NCBI GenBank assembly: GCA_021838785.1
Contig: JAKCCV010000016.1
Coordinates: 22,329 to 86,328, forward strand
DNA: 64,000 nucleotides
From: Acidobacteriota bacterium
GTDB taxonomy: Bacteria; Acidobacteriota; Terriglobia; UBA7540
Reading direction: 5' to 3'
Shown: one piece after another, positions 35,464 to 43,171 of the stretch
How positions within the stretch are numbered: the stretch's first letter is position 1
Layout of the letters: every line of letters starts with the position of its first letter
Position numbers and translations under genes: made by a program
Notes under the pieces: generated by a model
Told to the model about the DNA's origin: nothing
What the model saw: only the letters and a program-made list of their open reading frames with translations
Databases searched by the model: none

Positions 35464-35869
35464 GATCGTCTCTCCCGGCGCAGAATCGCCGGACCGGTGT
35501 CTGGGCGCTTTCCGAGATGATGCACTTCAGCAAAGCTTTCTCCCTGGCACTGCGCTCAAATGCGTACCATTGTTCGTCGGTCGTGGAAGATAAACACCGA
35601 GCCTCTGAGCCGAGATTTGTTGAGGCTCCTGCTGAAGACGAACTTGCAGATTTTGAAGGGAATAGCCTCCCGGAGGGCCGCAACTCAATGGGCAATTTAC
35701 CCCCTTTAACCCACGGAAATCCCCGTCCGTCGGAATTTGCTTCACACCCGGCGGGCGGCAACCTTATATTGGCGACGCTAGCCCAGCGTGCCATGCGTGG
35801 CCCAGAGTTACCGAATCCTCAGGTGCGCGGCTGAGAGCGTCAGACAATCCGAGAGCGGAGGAATAATCT
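35464..35869. other. Gap without a supportable gene
   Basis: About 400 bases between the GIY-YIG remnant and the radical SAM gene. Open frames on both strands overlap each other and match nothing I know. GGAGGA at the right end is the Shine-Dalgarno of the radical SAM gene. Confidence 0.45.
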
Positions 35870-37951
35870 ATGCCAAGAATTAGAGGCCAAAGAGCCATGA
35901 AATACTTCGACCTGGCCCTGGTGAAAACGGCCGGCGCGTTATTTGACGGTATTCAATTTTTTAACAAGTACAAGCCGGAAGAAACCTTCACGCCGCGGTG
36001 GTCGGAGAAGCCGTTGCTGAAGTCGTGGCAAAAGACGAAGCCTCAATTGGGCTTTCCGCGCCAGACCGACTCTCTTTGTCCGCAGTGCGTGAAGGAGGCT
36101 CGCGAGGCCATCATCAACGGCGAGCGTGACTGGCACGACCTCCTCAATCAAAAAGTCGGCGAGATCAAGGCGCAAATCATCGAGCGCGACGGGCAGATTT
36201 GGATGGTCAAGGATTGTCCGCTGCACGGCCACTTTGAAGACATCATGGCCATTGACGCCAACTTCCTCAAGTGGATTGAGAAGAACTTCCCAGGGCGCGA
36301 CATCCGAGCGCACAATGACGCTGAGCTGCACAATCACGGCTCCAGCACCATCCGGCACGGCCGCGGCTCCGTGCTGACGGTGGACCTGACGAACCGCTGC
36401 AACATGATGTGCGATCCGTGCTTTATGGACGCCAACCAGGTGGGATTTGTCCACGAACTGACCTGGGAAGACATCAAAGAGATTCTCGACAACGCCATGA
36501 AGATCAAGCCGCGCCGACAGATGTCGGTGCAATTTTCGGGCGGCGAGCCCACCATGTCGCCGTATTTCATTGACGCCGTCCGTTACGCTCGGAAGCTCGG
36601 CTACAACAGCGTGCAGGCGGCCACTAACGGCATCGAATTTGCCAAGAGCAAGGATTTCTGCCGCCGGGCTTTCGAGGCCGGGCTGCGCTACGCTTACTTG
36701 CAGTTCGACGGCATCGGCAACGACGCCAACTCCCACCGTCAAGTGGGCAACCTGTTCGACGTCAAGCTGAAGGCCATTGACAACATGCACGAGGCGGGCA
36801 TTGAAATTATCTTGGTCACCACGCTGGTCAACGGCGTGAACAACGATCAGGTCGGCCCCATTATCAACTTCGCCCGCGAGAACCCAAAGAAGATCGCTTT
36901 CATCGCTTTCCAGCCGGTCTCCTTCACCGGGCGCGACGAGGACATCACGCCGGCCCGCCGCATGAGGCAACGCTACACGCTCTCGCATATGGCGCTCGAC
37001 GTGAAGAAGCAATTGGGCATCACCGAGCCTACGCGCGACTGGTTCCCTCTCTCGCTGATGGGCGCGTTCGCGGATTTCGCCGATTTGGTTCACGGGCCGG
37101 AAGCGCAGTGGGGCCAGGTGAGCTGCGGCTGCCATCCCAACTGCGGCGTGGGCACGGCGCTGATGATTAACAAGGAAACCAAGGAATGGGCGCCCGTGCC
37201 GCAGTTTCTTGACATTCCCGGCTTGGTCCGAGACATGCAGAAAATCACCGACGCCGGCCGTGCCCGTCCCTTTTCGAACTTTATGATGGCGCTTTGCTTG
37301 CTCAAGAACTACAAGCCGATGGGCGCGCCGAAGAGCCTGGCCTTGGTGGATTTGTTGAAGAAATTCGACAAATCCTTCGCGCTCACGGGCGAGAAGCGGG
37401 CCGACAAGCTTTACGGCGCTTCAAGCCCCGAGCGCACGCTGGAAGACACCCTCAAACGCCGCTCGGATCCCTGGAATTTCCTGTTCATTGCTGGCATGTG
37501 GTTCCAGGACCTCTTCAACTACGACTTCCGACGGACAGAAATGTGCATCATTCCGTATGCCACGCAGCAAGGCGAAATTTCCTTCTGCGCGTACAACACC
37601 GGCATCGGCTGGCGCAATATCATCGAGAACATGTACAAGAACGCGACGGTTGCCGAGTGGTATAAATCCCACGGCAAGCACGAAATTTACGCCAAGGGCA
37701 AAGAAGTGGCGCTGGCGGACCGCCAACATTCGCTGGTCGTCAACGCCGAGGATGCGAACCGCGTGCGCCAGCGGGAGCACGATATTCCGATGACGGCGGC
37801 CGAGGAAGTACGCGCCCGGCGCCGGACAGAATGGCAGGAAAAGCAAGCGCGAGCGCTTTACGAAGAGATGGTGCTCAAGAAGCCCAAGACCGAACTCGTG
37901 CAAATCGGCGGCGTCCAACCGGCTGAAGAAAGGGATAAAGTTCCGGTTTAG
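35870..37951 (+). CDS. Radical SAM protein resembling tetraether/membrane-spanning lipid synthases
   Basis: A 693-residue protein. The radical SAM cluster is C177-x3-C181-x2-C184 (NRCNMMCDPC), with FSGGEPTMSP after it for SAM binding. Ahead lies a cysteine module: LCPQC (70-73) and KDCPLHGHF (C116), and further cysteines follow (VSCGCHPNCGVG). This N-terminal CPxC/CPxHG plus radical SAM architecture is that of the MJ0619/Tes and bacterial Mss-like group, which join lipid tails; isodiabolic acid lipids are known in acidobacteria. That link is inference. ATG 35870 follows GGAGGA. It stands alone, with a terminator after it. Confidence 0.7.
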   Translation: MPRIRGQRAMKYFDLALVKTAGALFDGIQFFNKYKPEETFTPRWSEKPLLKSWQKTKPQLGFPRQTDSLCPQCVKEAREAIINGERDWHDLLNQKVGEIKAQIIERDGQIWMVKDCPLHGHFEDIMAIDANFLKWIEKNFPGRDIRAHNDAELHNHGSSTIRHGRGSVLTVDLTNRCNMMCDPCFMDANQVGFVHELTWEDIKEILDNAMKIKPRRQMSVQFSGGEPTMSPYFIDAVRYARKLGYNSVQAATNGIEFAKSKDFCRRAFEAGLRYAYLQFDGIGNDANSHRQVGNLFDVKLKAIDNMHEAGIEIILVTTLVNGVNNDQVGPIINFARENPKKIAFIAFQPVSFTGRDEDITPARRMRQRYTLSHMALDVKKQLGITEPTRDWFPLSLMGAFADFADLVHGPEAQWGQVSCGCHPNCGVGTALMINKETKEWAPVPQFLDIPGLVRDMQKITDAGRARPFSNFMMALCLLKNYKPMGAPKSLALVDLLKKFDKSFALTGEKRADKLYGASSPERTLEDTLKRRSDPWNFLFIAGMWFQDLFNYDFRRTEMCIIPYATQQGEISFCAYNTGIGWRNIIENMYKNATVAEWYKSHGKHEIYAKGKEVALADRQHSLVVNAEDANRVRQREHDIPMTAAEEVRARRRTEWQEKQARALYEEMVLKKPKTELVQIGGVQPAEERDKVPV

Positions 37952-37978
37952 ACGGGGCGACACTTCAGCCAGCTTTCG

Positions 37979-38010
37979 GGGCCGCACGCTCGATGCGGCC
38001 CTTTGTTTTT
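37979..38010 (+). terminator. Intrinsic terminator after the radical SAM gene
   Basis: GGGCCGCA (37979-37986) pairs with TGCGGCCC (37994-38001) around a seven-base loop, followed by TTTGTTTTT. It ends the radical SAM transcript 27 bases past its stop. Confidence 0.85.
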
Positions 38011-38103
38011 AGGGAGCTAAAATAGGGAGCGGGCTCTGCCGCCCGGCCAAAGATTCATCCGAGGGCTGCGCCCTGACGCCGAACGTGTCGGGGTGCGCCG
38101 AGC

Positions 38104-38445
38104 TTAAAAGTGGGCGGGCGCTCCGCTCGGCGGCTCCAGACGAAGATTGGCGCACAGCTCTCGCAGAGTTTCCAGGCTATGGTCAGGAAGAGGATTGAAT
38201 TTGAGGCCGGCGGTGTTGTTCTTGCCTTTCCAGCACACCTGCCCTACTGCCTCAAATTCCCTGCCGCGCCATTCGATTTTGATGCCGCAGGTTTCGCCGG
38301 TCGGCGGAATCTTGGGACCTTGAAGCCGACAGCCGCCCAGGCTGATGGAGACGACGGTGACCTCCGCCGGGTTGCCGGCGGGCGGATGCGAGAGTTCGCC
38401 TTCGCCGCCGTAGAGGTATCTTGGAACGTTTCTTCGCTGTGACAT
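38104..38445 (-). CDS. PilZ-domain protein
   Basis: A 113-residue single PilZ domain. The RxxxR motif is RNVPR near the N-terminus and the second motif is SISLGGCRL, with Ser where Asp/Asn is usual. QVCWKGKNNTAGLKF is the typical closing strand of PilZ proteins. ATG 38445 fits the start of the domain; a longer reading adds 12 basic residues. It may bind cyclic-di-GMP. It is divergent from moaA. Confidence 0.75.
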   Translation of the reverse strand: MSQRRNVPRYLYGGEGELSHPPAGNPAEVTVVSISLGGCRLQGPKIPPTGETCGIKIEWRGREFEAVGQVCWKGKNNTAGLKFNPLPDHSLETLRELCANLRLEPPSGAPAHF

Positions 38446-38550
38446 AGGTTTAATATATAACTTGCGGGGCGGAGGGCGCAATGTGCAACCCCCTATTAAC
38501 CGGCAAGTTAAGAGTCCGATATTGAAAGGCCCGCCCGTTGCGGAGAGAAA

Positions 38551-39564
38551 ATGCCTAACGACACGCTCGGGCGGCCGCTCAAGGACCTGCGGATCTCTGT
38601 CACCGACCGCTGCAATTTCCGCTGCACCTACTGCATGCCCTTGAACGAGTATTCGTGGATTGAACGGGGCGAGCTGCTCACGTACGAGGAAATTTTCCGC
38701 CTGGCCGGGCTGTTCGTGCGCCTCGGGGTGGAAAGGATTCGGGTAACGGGCGGCGAGCCGCTGGTTCGGCGGAGACTCGACGTCCTGATCCGTAGCCTCG
38801 CCTCGCTCGAGGGGATACAGGACCTCTCGCTCACGACGAATGGGGCACTGCTCGCCGAGCAGGCCGAGGCGCTGCGGGCGGCCGGACTCAAGAGAATCAA
38901 TCTCAGCCTTGATACGCTCGAGGCGGCGAAGTTCCGCCGCATTACCCAGCGCGGGGAACTCAGCGAGGTTCTGAAAGGCCTGGAGGCCGCCGAGCGCTGC
39001 GGCTTTTACCCCATCAAGATCAACGCCGTCATCGAGCGCGGCGTTAACGAGGACGAAATCGTGCCACTGGCGGAATTCGCTCGCGCCCGCGGTCTCACGC
39101 TACGTTACATTGAGTTTATGGACGTCGGAAACGCCAATCAGTGGCGCATGGAGAAGGTGGTCGGCAAAAAAGAAATTCTCGCCACGCTGGCCGCGCGGTT
39201 TCCGCTGCGCGAGGCGCGCCGCGCGGACACAAGTTCGCCGGCCGTGAACTACGAGTTCGCCGACGGCGGGGGCGCGTTCGGCGTCATCGCGTCGGTCACG
39301 GAACCCTTTTGCCGCGACTGCGACCGCGCCCGGCTCACCGCCGACGGCAAGCTGGTGACGTGCTTGTTTGCCCAGCAAGGGCACGACCTCAAGTCCCTCC
39401 TTCGAGCCGGCGCGAGCGATCGGGAACTTATGGAAGTCATCGCCAGCCTTTGGCGACAAAGAGCCGACCGCTACTCGGAGGAAAGACTTGTAGCCCTTCA
39501 ATCGCCCTCGGGCTATGAGGCGCAACGCCATGCCAAAATGGAAATGATCGTCCTGGGCGGCTAG
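38551..39564 (+). CDS. moaA: GTP 3',8-cyclase
   Basis: First enzyme of molybdenum cofactor synthesis. A 337-residue radical SAM enzyme with the N-terminal cluster TDRCNFRCTYCMP, VTGGEPL for SAM, and the C-terminal second iron-sulfur cluster CRDCDR...VTCLF spaced Cys-x2-Cys-x13-Cys. The protein ends in GG, needed for activity in the family. Length is typical. No other moa genes adjoin it. Confidence 0.95.
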   Translation: MPNDTLGRPLKDLRISVTDRCNFRCTYCMPLNEYSWIERGELLTYEEIFRLAGLFVRLGVERIRVTGGEPLVRRRLDVLIRSLASLEGIQDLSLTTNGALLAEQAEALRAAGLKRINLSLDTLEAAKFRRITQRGELSEVLKGLEAAERCGFYPIKINAVIERGVNEDEIVPLAEFARARGLTLRYIEFMDVGNANQWRMEKVVGKKEILATLAARFPLREARRADTSSPAVNYEFADGGGAFGVIASVTEPFCRDCDRARLTADGKLVTCLFAQQGHDLKSLLRAGASDRELMEVIASLWRQRADRYSEERLVALQSPSGYEAQRHAKMEMIVLGG

Positions 39565-39689
39565 GTCTTCGACCGCGTTAATAGATTCCTTAAAGGCAGC
39601 CGTGAAGGCGCCACCCGTGGGCACACGCGGCTCACGGCATGCGCCGGCCGCCGATGCTCGGCAGCGAGCGGGCAAGACGTGGGGAAAAA

Positions 39690-39711
39690 CCGCAGCCTTA
39701 AAGAACAAGGC
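39690..39711 (+). repeat. Hairpin repeat, copy 1
   Basis: CCGCAGCCTTAAAGAACAAGGC; the core GCCTT...AAGGC forms a short hairpin. The same word with 0-3 changes recurs at 40288, 42955 and 44444. Confidence 0.7.
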
Positions 39712-39796
39712 CGTGCCACCGGCTGTCGTAACATTACGCCGAGAGTTCAAGAAGGAGAGCGCCCCGGTATCGCGTAATTTGAGGGAGGAGGTTTAC

Positions 39797-40270
39797 ATGC
39801 CGGGCTACTGGTGGGAATGCGACCATTGCCATCGCAGGCGCAGTTTTTACGAGGAGCTAGGGATGGGTCCGGTAATTTTTCTCTGTGACAGGCTTTCAGT
39901 TGACTGGAACCAAAAAGAGCTCTCAAGGCGGTGCGGTGCCTGCCCCAACGGGAGTCTGCGCATCACCTTTGAGTTCCCTCGCAGGGGAGGGGGAACGGAA
40001 ACGCTCACCGTCATTCACATCGTGGGCCTAACCCCACCCGAAAGGGACGGCTACCTCCCAATGCTGTGGGAGACGGAACCGGCAGGTGAGCCCCCTGGTA
40101 CGAGGTGGTTCCATTTTAATTACATCTATCACAGAGGGAACTGGGGCCTCAACAAACCGGCGGTTCTCGAGAGGGGGAACCTTGGGGAACTGTTTGCTCT
40201 CTATCGTTGCAAAGCGGGCAACGAGCTCGACCCCAGAGCGGGGGGGCCGGCGTTGCGGGACCCGGAATGA
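39797..40270 (+). CDS. Cys-containing protein of unknown function
   Basis: A 157-residue protein. Two CxxC pairs (ECDHCHRRR near the N-terminus and RRCGACPNG near residue 50) suggest one zinc site. The centre is rich in aromatic residues (WFHFNYIYHRGNWGL). AGGGAGGAGG precedes ATG 39797 at ideal spacing, which makes the gene credible; an earlier in-frame ATG at 39602 lies in repeat sequence. No family is recognised. It is bounded on both sides by copies of the hairpin repeat. Confidence 0.6.
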   Translation: MPGYWWECDHCHRRRSFYEELGMGPVIFLCDRLSVDWNQKELSRRCGACPNGSLRITFEFPRRGGGTETLTVIHIVGLTPPERDGYLPMLWETEPAGEPPGTRWFHFNYIYHRGNWGLNKPAVLERGNLGELFALYRCKAGNELDPRAGGPALRDPE

Positions 40271-40287
40271 CGGGGGCGCGGGGGAAG

Positions 40288-40309
40288 CCGCAGCCTTAAG
40301 GAACAAGGC
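40288..40309 (+). repeat. Hairpin repeat, copy 2
   Basis: CCGCAGCCTTAAGGAACAAGGC, inside a longer inverted repeat whose outer arms are GAAGCC (40284) and GGCTTC (40312). It follows the stop of the preceding gene by 17 bases. Confidence 0.75.
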
Positions 40310-40394
40310 TGGGCTTCCGGCTCGTCATCGTAAATGAGGCCGCTGGCGAGCGCCGCCGCGATAGAGGTGCGATCCTGAATCCGCGGTCCGCACC

Positions 40395-40439
40395 AGCCAG
40401 TGCGAGGGATAGCCTCAACGCCAATGATGAAAAGCCGCA
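40395..40439 (+). repeat. 45-base dispersed repeat, copy 1
   Basis: Matches 42916-42960 over 45 bases with about four differences by eye; core GGGATAGCCTC and GATGAAAAGCCGCAG. In copy 2 it runs directly into the hairpin repeat. Confidence 0.7.
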
Positions 40440-40532
40440 GCGTTTCAGAATGCGAAACTCTGCGCTTGTACCTACCGGCTTCAAGTGGGGTTTCCTCGGT
40501 GGTAAGTTCGTGACCGCTGTGAGCCGCAGGCG

Positions 40533-41315
40533 ATGAAGAAGTGTCCAAACTGCCGGCTGATTAATCAAGACCTTGCCGAGACGTGTGACTGCGGGTACGA
40601 CCTCGTGAGGGGCCGAATGCCGCTCCCCGGCCTTGCGGCCGGGCACAGGGGGGACGAAGCATCGGGCGCCACCGGTGAGTTCTGTGCGCAATGCGGCAGG
40701 CGCATGTCAGTCGGGGACAAGTTCTGCGGCGCGTGCGGCCGTCCGAGGAGCGTTCCAGCACATGCCCACAAGGCGCGGCGGCGAACGAAGTTTCTTGTCG
40801 CCGGGGGAGCCGCGCTTTTGCTGGTAGTCGCCGCGATGGTTGGCAATAATCCGGAACATCGTCCCCGCGGGCCTACGGGGCCATCACCTTCCGGCGCGCC
40901 TCAGGTGGCGCCCCAGGCTGCAACGGGCTGCAACGATGCCTCTTTGCTTAGGTTTGACGTGGAGGTCAGGGCTCACCTTATCACCATGAGGCGTCTCTTG
41001 CAGCAGGCCAACAGGATTGTTGACGAGGCTGATGCTGCCCTGGACAGCGGCAACTGCGGCGAGGTGGGCCTTGTAGGCTACACCGTCGCTGCACGGGCTA
41101 AGCGGATCGACGATCAAATAACAAAGGAGAGCGCTTGGTTTAGCAATGCGAGGGGCGACCCAAGGACCCTTGAACTTGCACGATGTGGGATGGGCCGGGG
41201 GCTCATGCGCGAGGCGTTGCAAGTTGCGGCTCGGGACGCTGCCTTTCGGGCCAGGGCGTCGGACGCCGCACGGCGCGTGGAGGCCGCCGAGGCCGCTTGT
41301 GCCCCCGCGAGGTGA
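40533..41315 (+). CDS. Double zinc-ribbon, single-TM protein of unknown function
   Basis: A 260-residue protein. Residues 1-22 hold KKCPNC and CDCGY knuckles; about 50-72 a second ribbon, FCAQCGRRMSVGDKFCGACG. One membrane helix follows (FLVAGGAALLLVVAAMVG, about 88-105), then a Pro-rich linker and a helical C-terminal domain with four cysteines. Zinc-ribbon/TM proteins of this type are common and diverse. The role of the C-terminal domain is not recognisable. It lies between repeat copies and upstream of the mntA-hepT pair. Confidence 0.65.
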   Translation: MKKCPNCRLINQDLAETCDCGYDLVRGRMPLPGLAAGHRGDEASGATGEFCAQCGRRMSVGDKFCGACGRPRSVPAHAHKARRRTKFLVAGGAALLLVVAAMVGNNPEHRPRGPTGPSPSGAPQVAPQAATGCNDASLLRFDVEVRAHLITMRRLLQQANRIVDEADAALDSGNCGEVGLVGYTVAARAKRIDDQITKESAWFSNARGDPRTLELARCGMGRGLMREALQVAARDAAFRARASDAARRVEAAEAACAPAR

Positions 41316-41548
41316 GCTAAGCATTCCCTCTGCTAGGGTGGCATATATCCTTGCTTGGTCCCTGCGGTCAAGCAAGTAGCGCGCACCGCCGTCGTTGCGG
41401 TTTGCGGCTCTTAATGGTCGCGTGAGAGAATCGCACAGCCAGCGGCCGTATGCTAAAATCGCAGGTGGCGCATACATCGCGGCTCTTTGCGATATGTGCG
41501 AAGGGCAGGGCCCGCACCTGTTCCCATCCCAGGCAGGAAATGTAGGTT

Positions 41549-41833
41549 ATGGACCAACTTTTGCGTGAGAGGCGGGATGAAATTCGGAAGGTCGCGGCGA
41601 GGCATGGCGCGACGAATATCCGGCTGTTCGGGTCCCGCGTGCGCGGCCACGCGGTGCCATCCAGCGACGTGGACCTGCTCGTGAAGCTTGCCCCCGGTCG
41701 TACGCTGCTCGATCTGGTGGCCATCAAACAGGACCTGGAAGACCTGCTGGGCTGCTCAGTGGACGTGGTGACGGAGGAGGCGATTAGCCCTTACATCCGC
41801 GCTCAGGTGCTGAAGGAAGTTGTGGCGTTATGA
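41549..41833 (+). CDS. mntA: MntA-type nucleotidyltransferase antitoxin
   Basis: A 94-residue minimal nucleotidyltransferase. The signature GSRVRGHAVPSSDVDLLV is GS-x10-DxD, and a third acidic residue lies in VDVVTEE. MntA proteins AMPylate and silence HepT RNase toxins. Length and motifs are intact. Its TGA stop overlaps the ATG of the hepT frame (ATGA, 41830-41833), the standard arrangement. Confidence 0.9.
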   Translation: MDQLLRERRDEIRKVAARHGATNIRLFGSRVRGHAVPSSDVDLLVKLAPGRTLLDLVAIKQDLEDLLGCSVDVVTEEAISPYIRAQVLKEVVAL

Positions 41834-42165
41834 AGCGTGACGCTGTTTACCTCCGTCACATTCTTGACGCCATCCAGAAAATTGAAACCTACACAGCCGC
41901 CGGACGCGAGGCGTTTATGGGCGGTTCCCACTGGCAGGACGCTACGATCCGGTAGCTTGAAATCATCGGCGAGGCGACCAAGCGATTGTCGCCGGAGCTG
42001 CGCGCGAAATCTCCCGACGTTCCCTGGCGGCGGGTGGCCGGGTTACGTGATGTACTGATTCACGACTATTTTGGTGTCGATTTGAACGCGGTTTGGCAGC
42101 TCACCCAGACAGAAATCTCTGGGCTCAAGAAGCGCCTTGAAGCCATCCTCCAAACGGTCGAATGA
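41830..42165 (+). pseudogene. hepT: HepT-family RNase toxin interrupted by an in-frame amber codon
   Basis: The frame from ATG 41830 to TGA 42163-42165 encodes a full-length HepT (111 sense positions) except for TAG at 41953-41955, codon 42. The residues around it (DATIR-stop-LEIIGEATKRL) show that a Gln codon (CAG) is the likely ancestor. The catalytic Rx4HxY motif is intact downstream (RDVLIHDYF). So either the toxin is dead, or the stop is read through, or a short product is made. Frame and length are otherwise perfect, arguing for a recent change. Confidence 0.85.
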
Positions 42166-42167
42166 AG

Positions 42168-42291
42168 CGGGCTCACACCCGTTCCCATTTCGACACGGCC
42201 AATCGGGGACCCGAACACGGCAGTTAAGCCCTCCAGGGCCGATGGTACTGCGCGGGGAACTGCGTGGGAGGGTCGGTCGTTGCCGGGAATA
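42168..42291 (+). rRNA. Degenerate 5S-rRNA-like segment
   Basis: CACACCCGTTCCCAT, then CGAACACGGCAGTTAAG, CCGATGGTACTGCG and GTCGGTCGTTGCCGGG are the conserved landmarks of 5S rRNA in the right order. Against a canonical gene there is an extra stretch of about 21 bases between CCCATTTCGA and ACACGGCAG, with a partial duplication of CGA-CACGG. The usual 5' strand of helix I is not recognisable; the place is taken by the hepT end. It is most likely a relic or variant, not a working 5S gene. Confidence 0.6.
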
Positions 42292-42342
42292 AAATTGTAG
42301 CGGCGGTCGAGGGCAAGCACTGCTTGCCTGGCCGCCGGAAGC

Positions 42343-42378
42343 AAACGGGCTTGCGCCTTGCAAGCCCGTTTTGTTTTT
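42343..42378 (+). terminator. Strong intrinsic terminator
   Basis: AAACGGGCTTGC (42343-42354) pairs perfectly with GCAAGCCCGTTT (42360-42371) around a five-base loop, followed by TGTTTTT. It is 50 bases past the 5S-like segment and looks like the end of an rRNA transcript. A second, weaker hairpin lies at 42302-42336. Confidence 0.85.
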
Positions 42379-42708
42379 GGCACGATAGGCAGTCGGGAGC
42401 GCAGCCTGGCCGAAACCGTCACTTCGCGGAAGGCCGTCTCGGTTCGACTGACCGATGAGCACTGGACGCACATCGCGGAAGAACACGCCGAACTCAGCGG
42501 AATGCGATCTGAAGTGTTAAGAACCGTCGAGAACCCGGCGCGGATTTACGCTGGCAAAGCTGGGGAACTCCTCGCAGCGAAAGAAATCGAGCCCGGCAAG
42601 TGGCTGGTTGTGGTGTATCGTGAGTTGCGGGATGATGGGTTTGTGATTACGGCGTTTCTGACGCGGCGAATCGCAACGCTCGAGAGGAGAAAGCAACCTT
42701 GGCCGTAG
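42358..42708 (+). CDS. Toxin-like protein (DUF4258/PBECR-type nuclease-like fold), start unclear
   Basis: Conserved-looking from about residue 26: VSVRLTDEHWTHIAEEHAEL, then LRTVENPARIYAG, LLAAKEIEPGKWLVVVYRE and DGFVITAFLTRR. His after HI.EEH, the Glu and the closing TAF strand resemble RelE/barnase-like families (DUF4258, phage-Barnase-EndoU-like). The only in-frame start upstream is a TTG at 42358, inside the terminator hairpin, so the native 5' end may be lost. It overlaps the DUF2283 gene by ten bases. Confidence 0.55.
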   Translation: MQARFVFGTIGSRERSLAETVTSRKAVSVRLTDEHWTHIAEEHAELSGMRSEVLRTVENPARIYAGKAGELLAAKEIEPGKWLVVVYRELRDDGFVITAFLTRRIATLERRKQPWP

Positions 42709-42932
42709 CAGAGATTCAGGACTATCTAAAGCTCCTGCCGAAGCTCAAAGAGTCTCGAGAAGGCTTGGTGTGGATGCCCTATGACGCCGAGGCGGATACG
42801 CTCTACGTCAACTACAAGAGGCCGAGCCACGGGACAGATAGCGAGCTGACGGACGACGAGGTCATTATCCGATACGATGGCGAGGAAGTCGTCGGCTTCA
42901 CGATTCTGCACGCCAGCCAGCGCGGGGGATAG
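42699..42932 (+). CDS. DUF2283-family protein, probable antitoxin partner
   Basis: A 77-residue protein with the DUF2283 pattern: MPYDAEADTLYVNYK, then DDEVIIRYDGEEVVGFTILHAS. In many genomes DUF2283 genes follow DUF4258-type toxin-like genes, which fits the overlap with the preceding frame. TTG 42699 is the start, after GAGAGGAGAAAG. The last five codons fall inside a 45-base dispersed repeat (42916-42960), so the natural C-terminus may be altered. Confidence 0.7.
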   Translation: MAVAEIQDYLKLLPKLKESREGLVWMPYDAEADTLYVNYKRPSHGTDSELTDDEVIIRYDGEEVVGFTILHASQRGG

Positions 42933-42960
42933 CCTCGACGCCGATGATGAAAAGCCGCAG
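42916..42960 (+). repeat. 45-base dispersed repeat, copy 2
   Basis: Partner of 40395-40439 on the same strand. Its start covers the 3' end of the DUF2283 gene, and its end is fused to hairpin-repeat copy 3. Confidence 0.7.
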
Positions 42961-42976
42961 CCTTGAAGAACAAGGC
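42955..42976 (+). repeat. Hairpin repeat, copy 3
   Basis: CCGCAGCCTTGAAGAACAAGGC, following the 45-base repeat without a break and followed by CGCGCTATCC, which echoes GGGATAGC in the 45-base element as an outer inverted arm. Confidence 0.75.
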
Positions 42977-43171
42977 CGCGCTATCCACTTCTTCACGCTC
43001 TGTAGAGTCGCACCAGAAGTTTTTTTAAGGCGGGCGCGCGTGCGGGCGCGCCGCGACCAACGAGAAAAAGTTTCCAGAAGCCGCACGCTTTTTTGGCCAG
43101 TGACGGTTTGGGTTGCCCGTTCGTGCTATACTGCCAACCGCCAGTTCACATGCACACGGGAGGACTTTAAG

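Noticed and set aside
35372..35794. 140-codon minus-strand frame and the overlapping plus-strand frame 35517-35834
   Set aside because: They overlap each other, one covers the GIY-YIG remnant, and neither has a domain or a good ribosome binding site.
35939..37135. 398-codon minus-strand frame opposite the radical SAM gene
   Set aside because: Shadow frame; His/Val-rich with no domain, while the plus strand has all radical SAM motifs.
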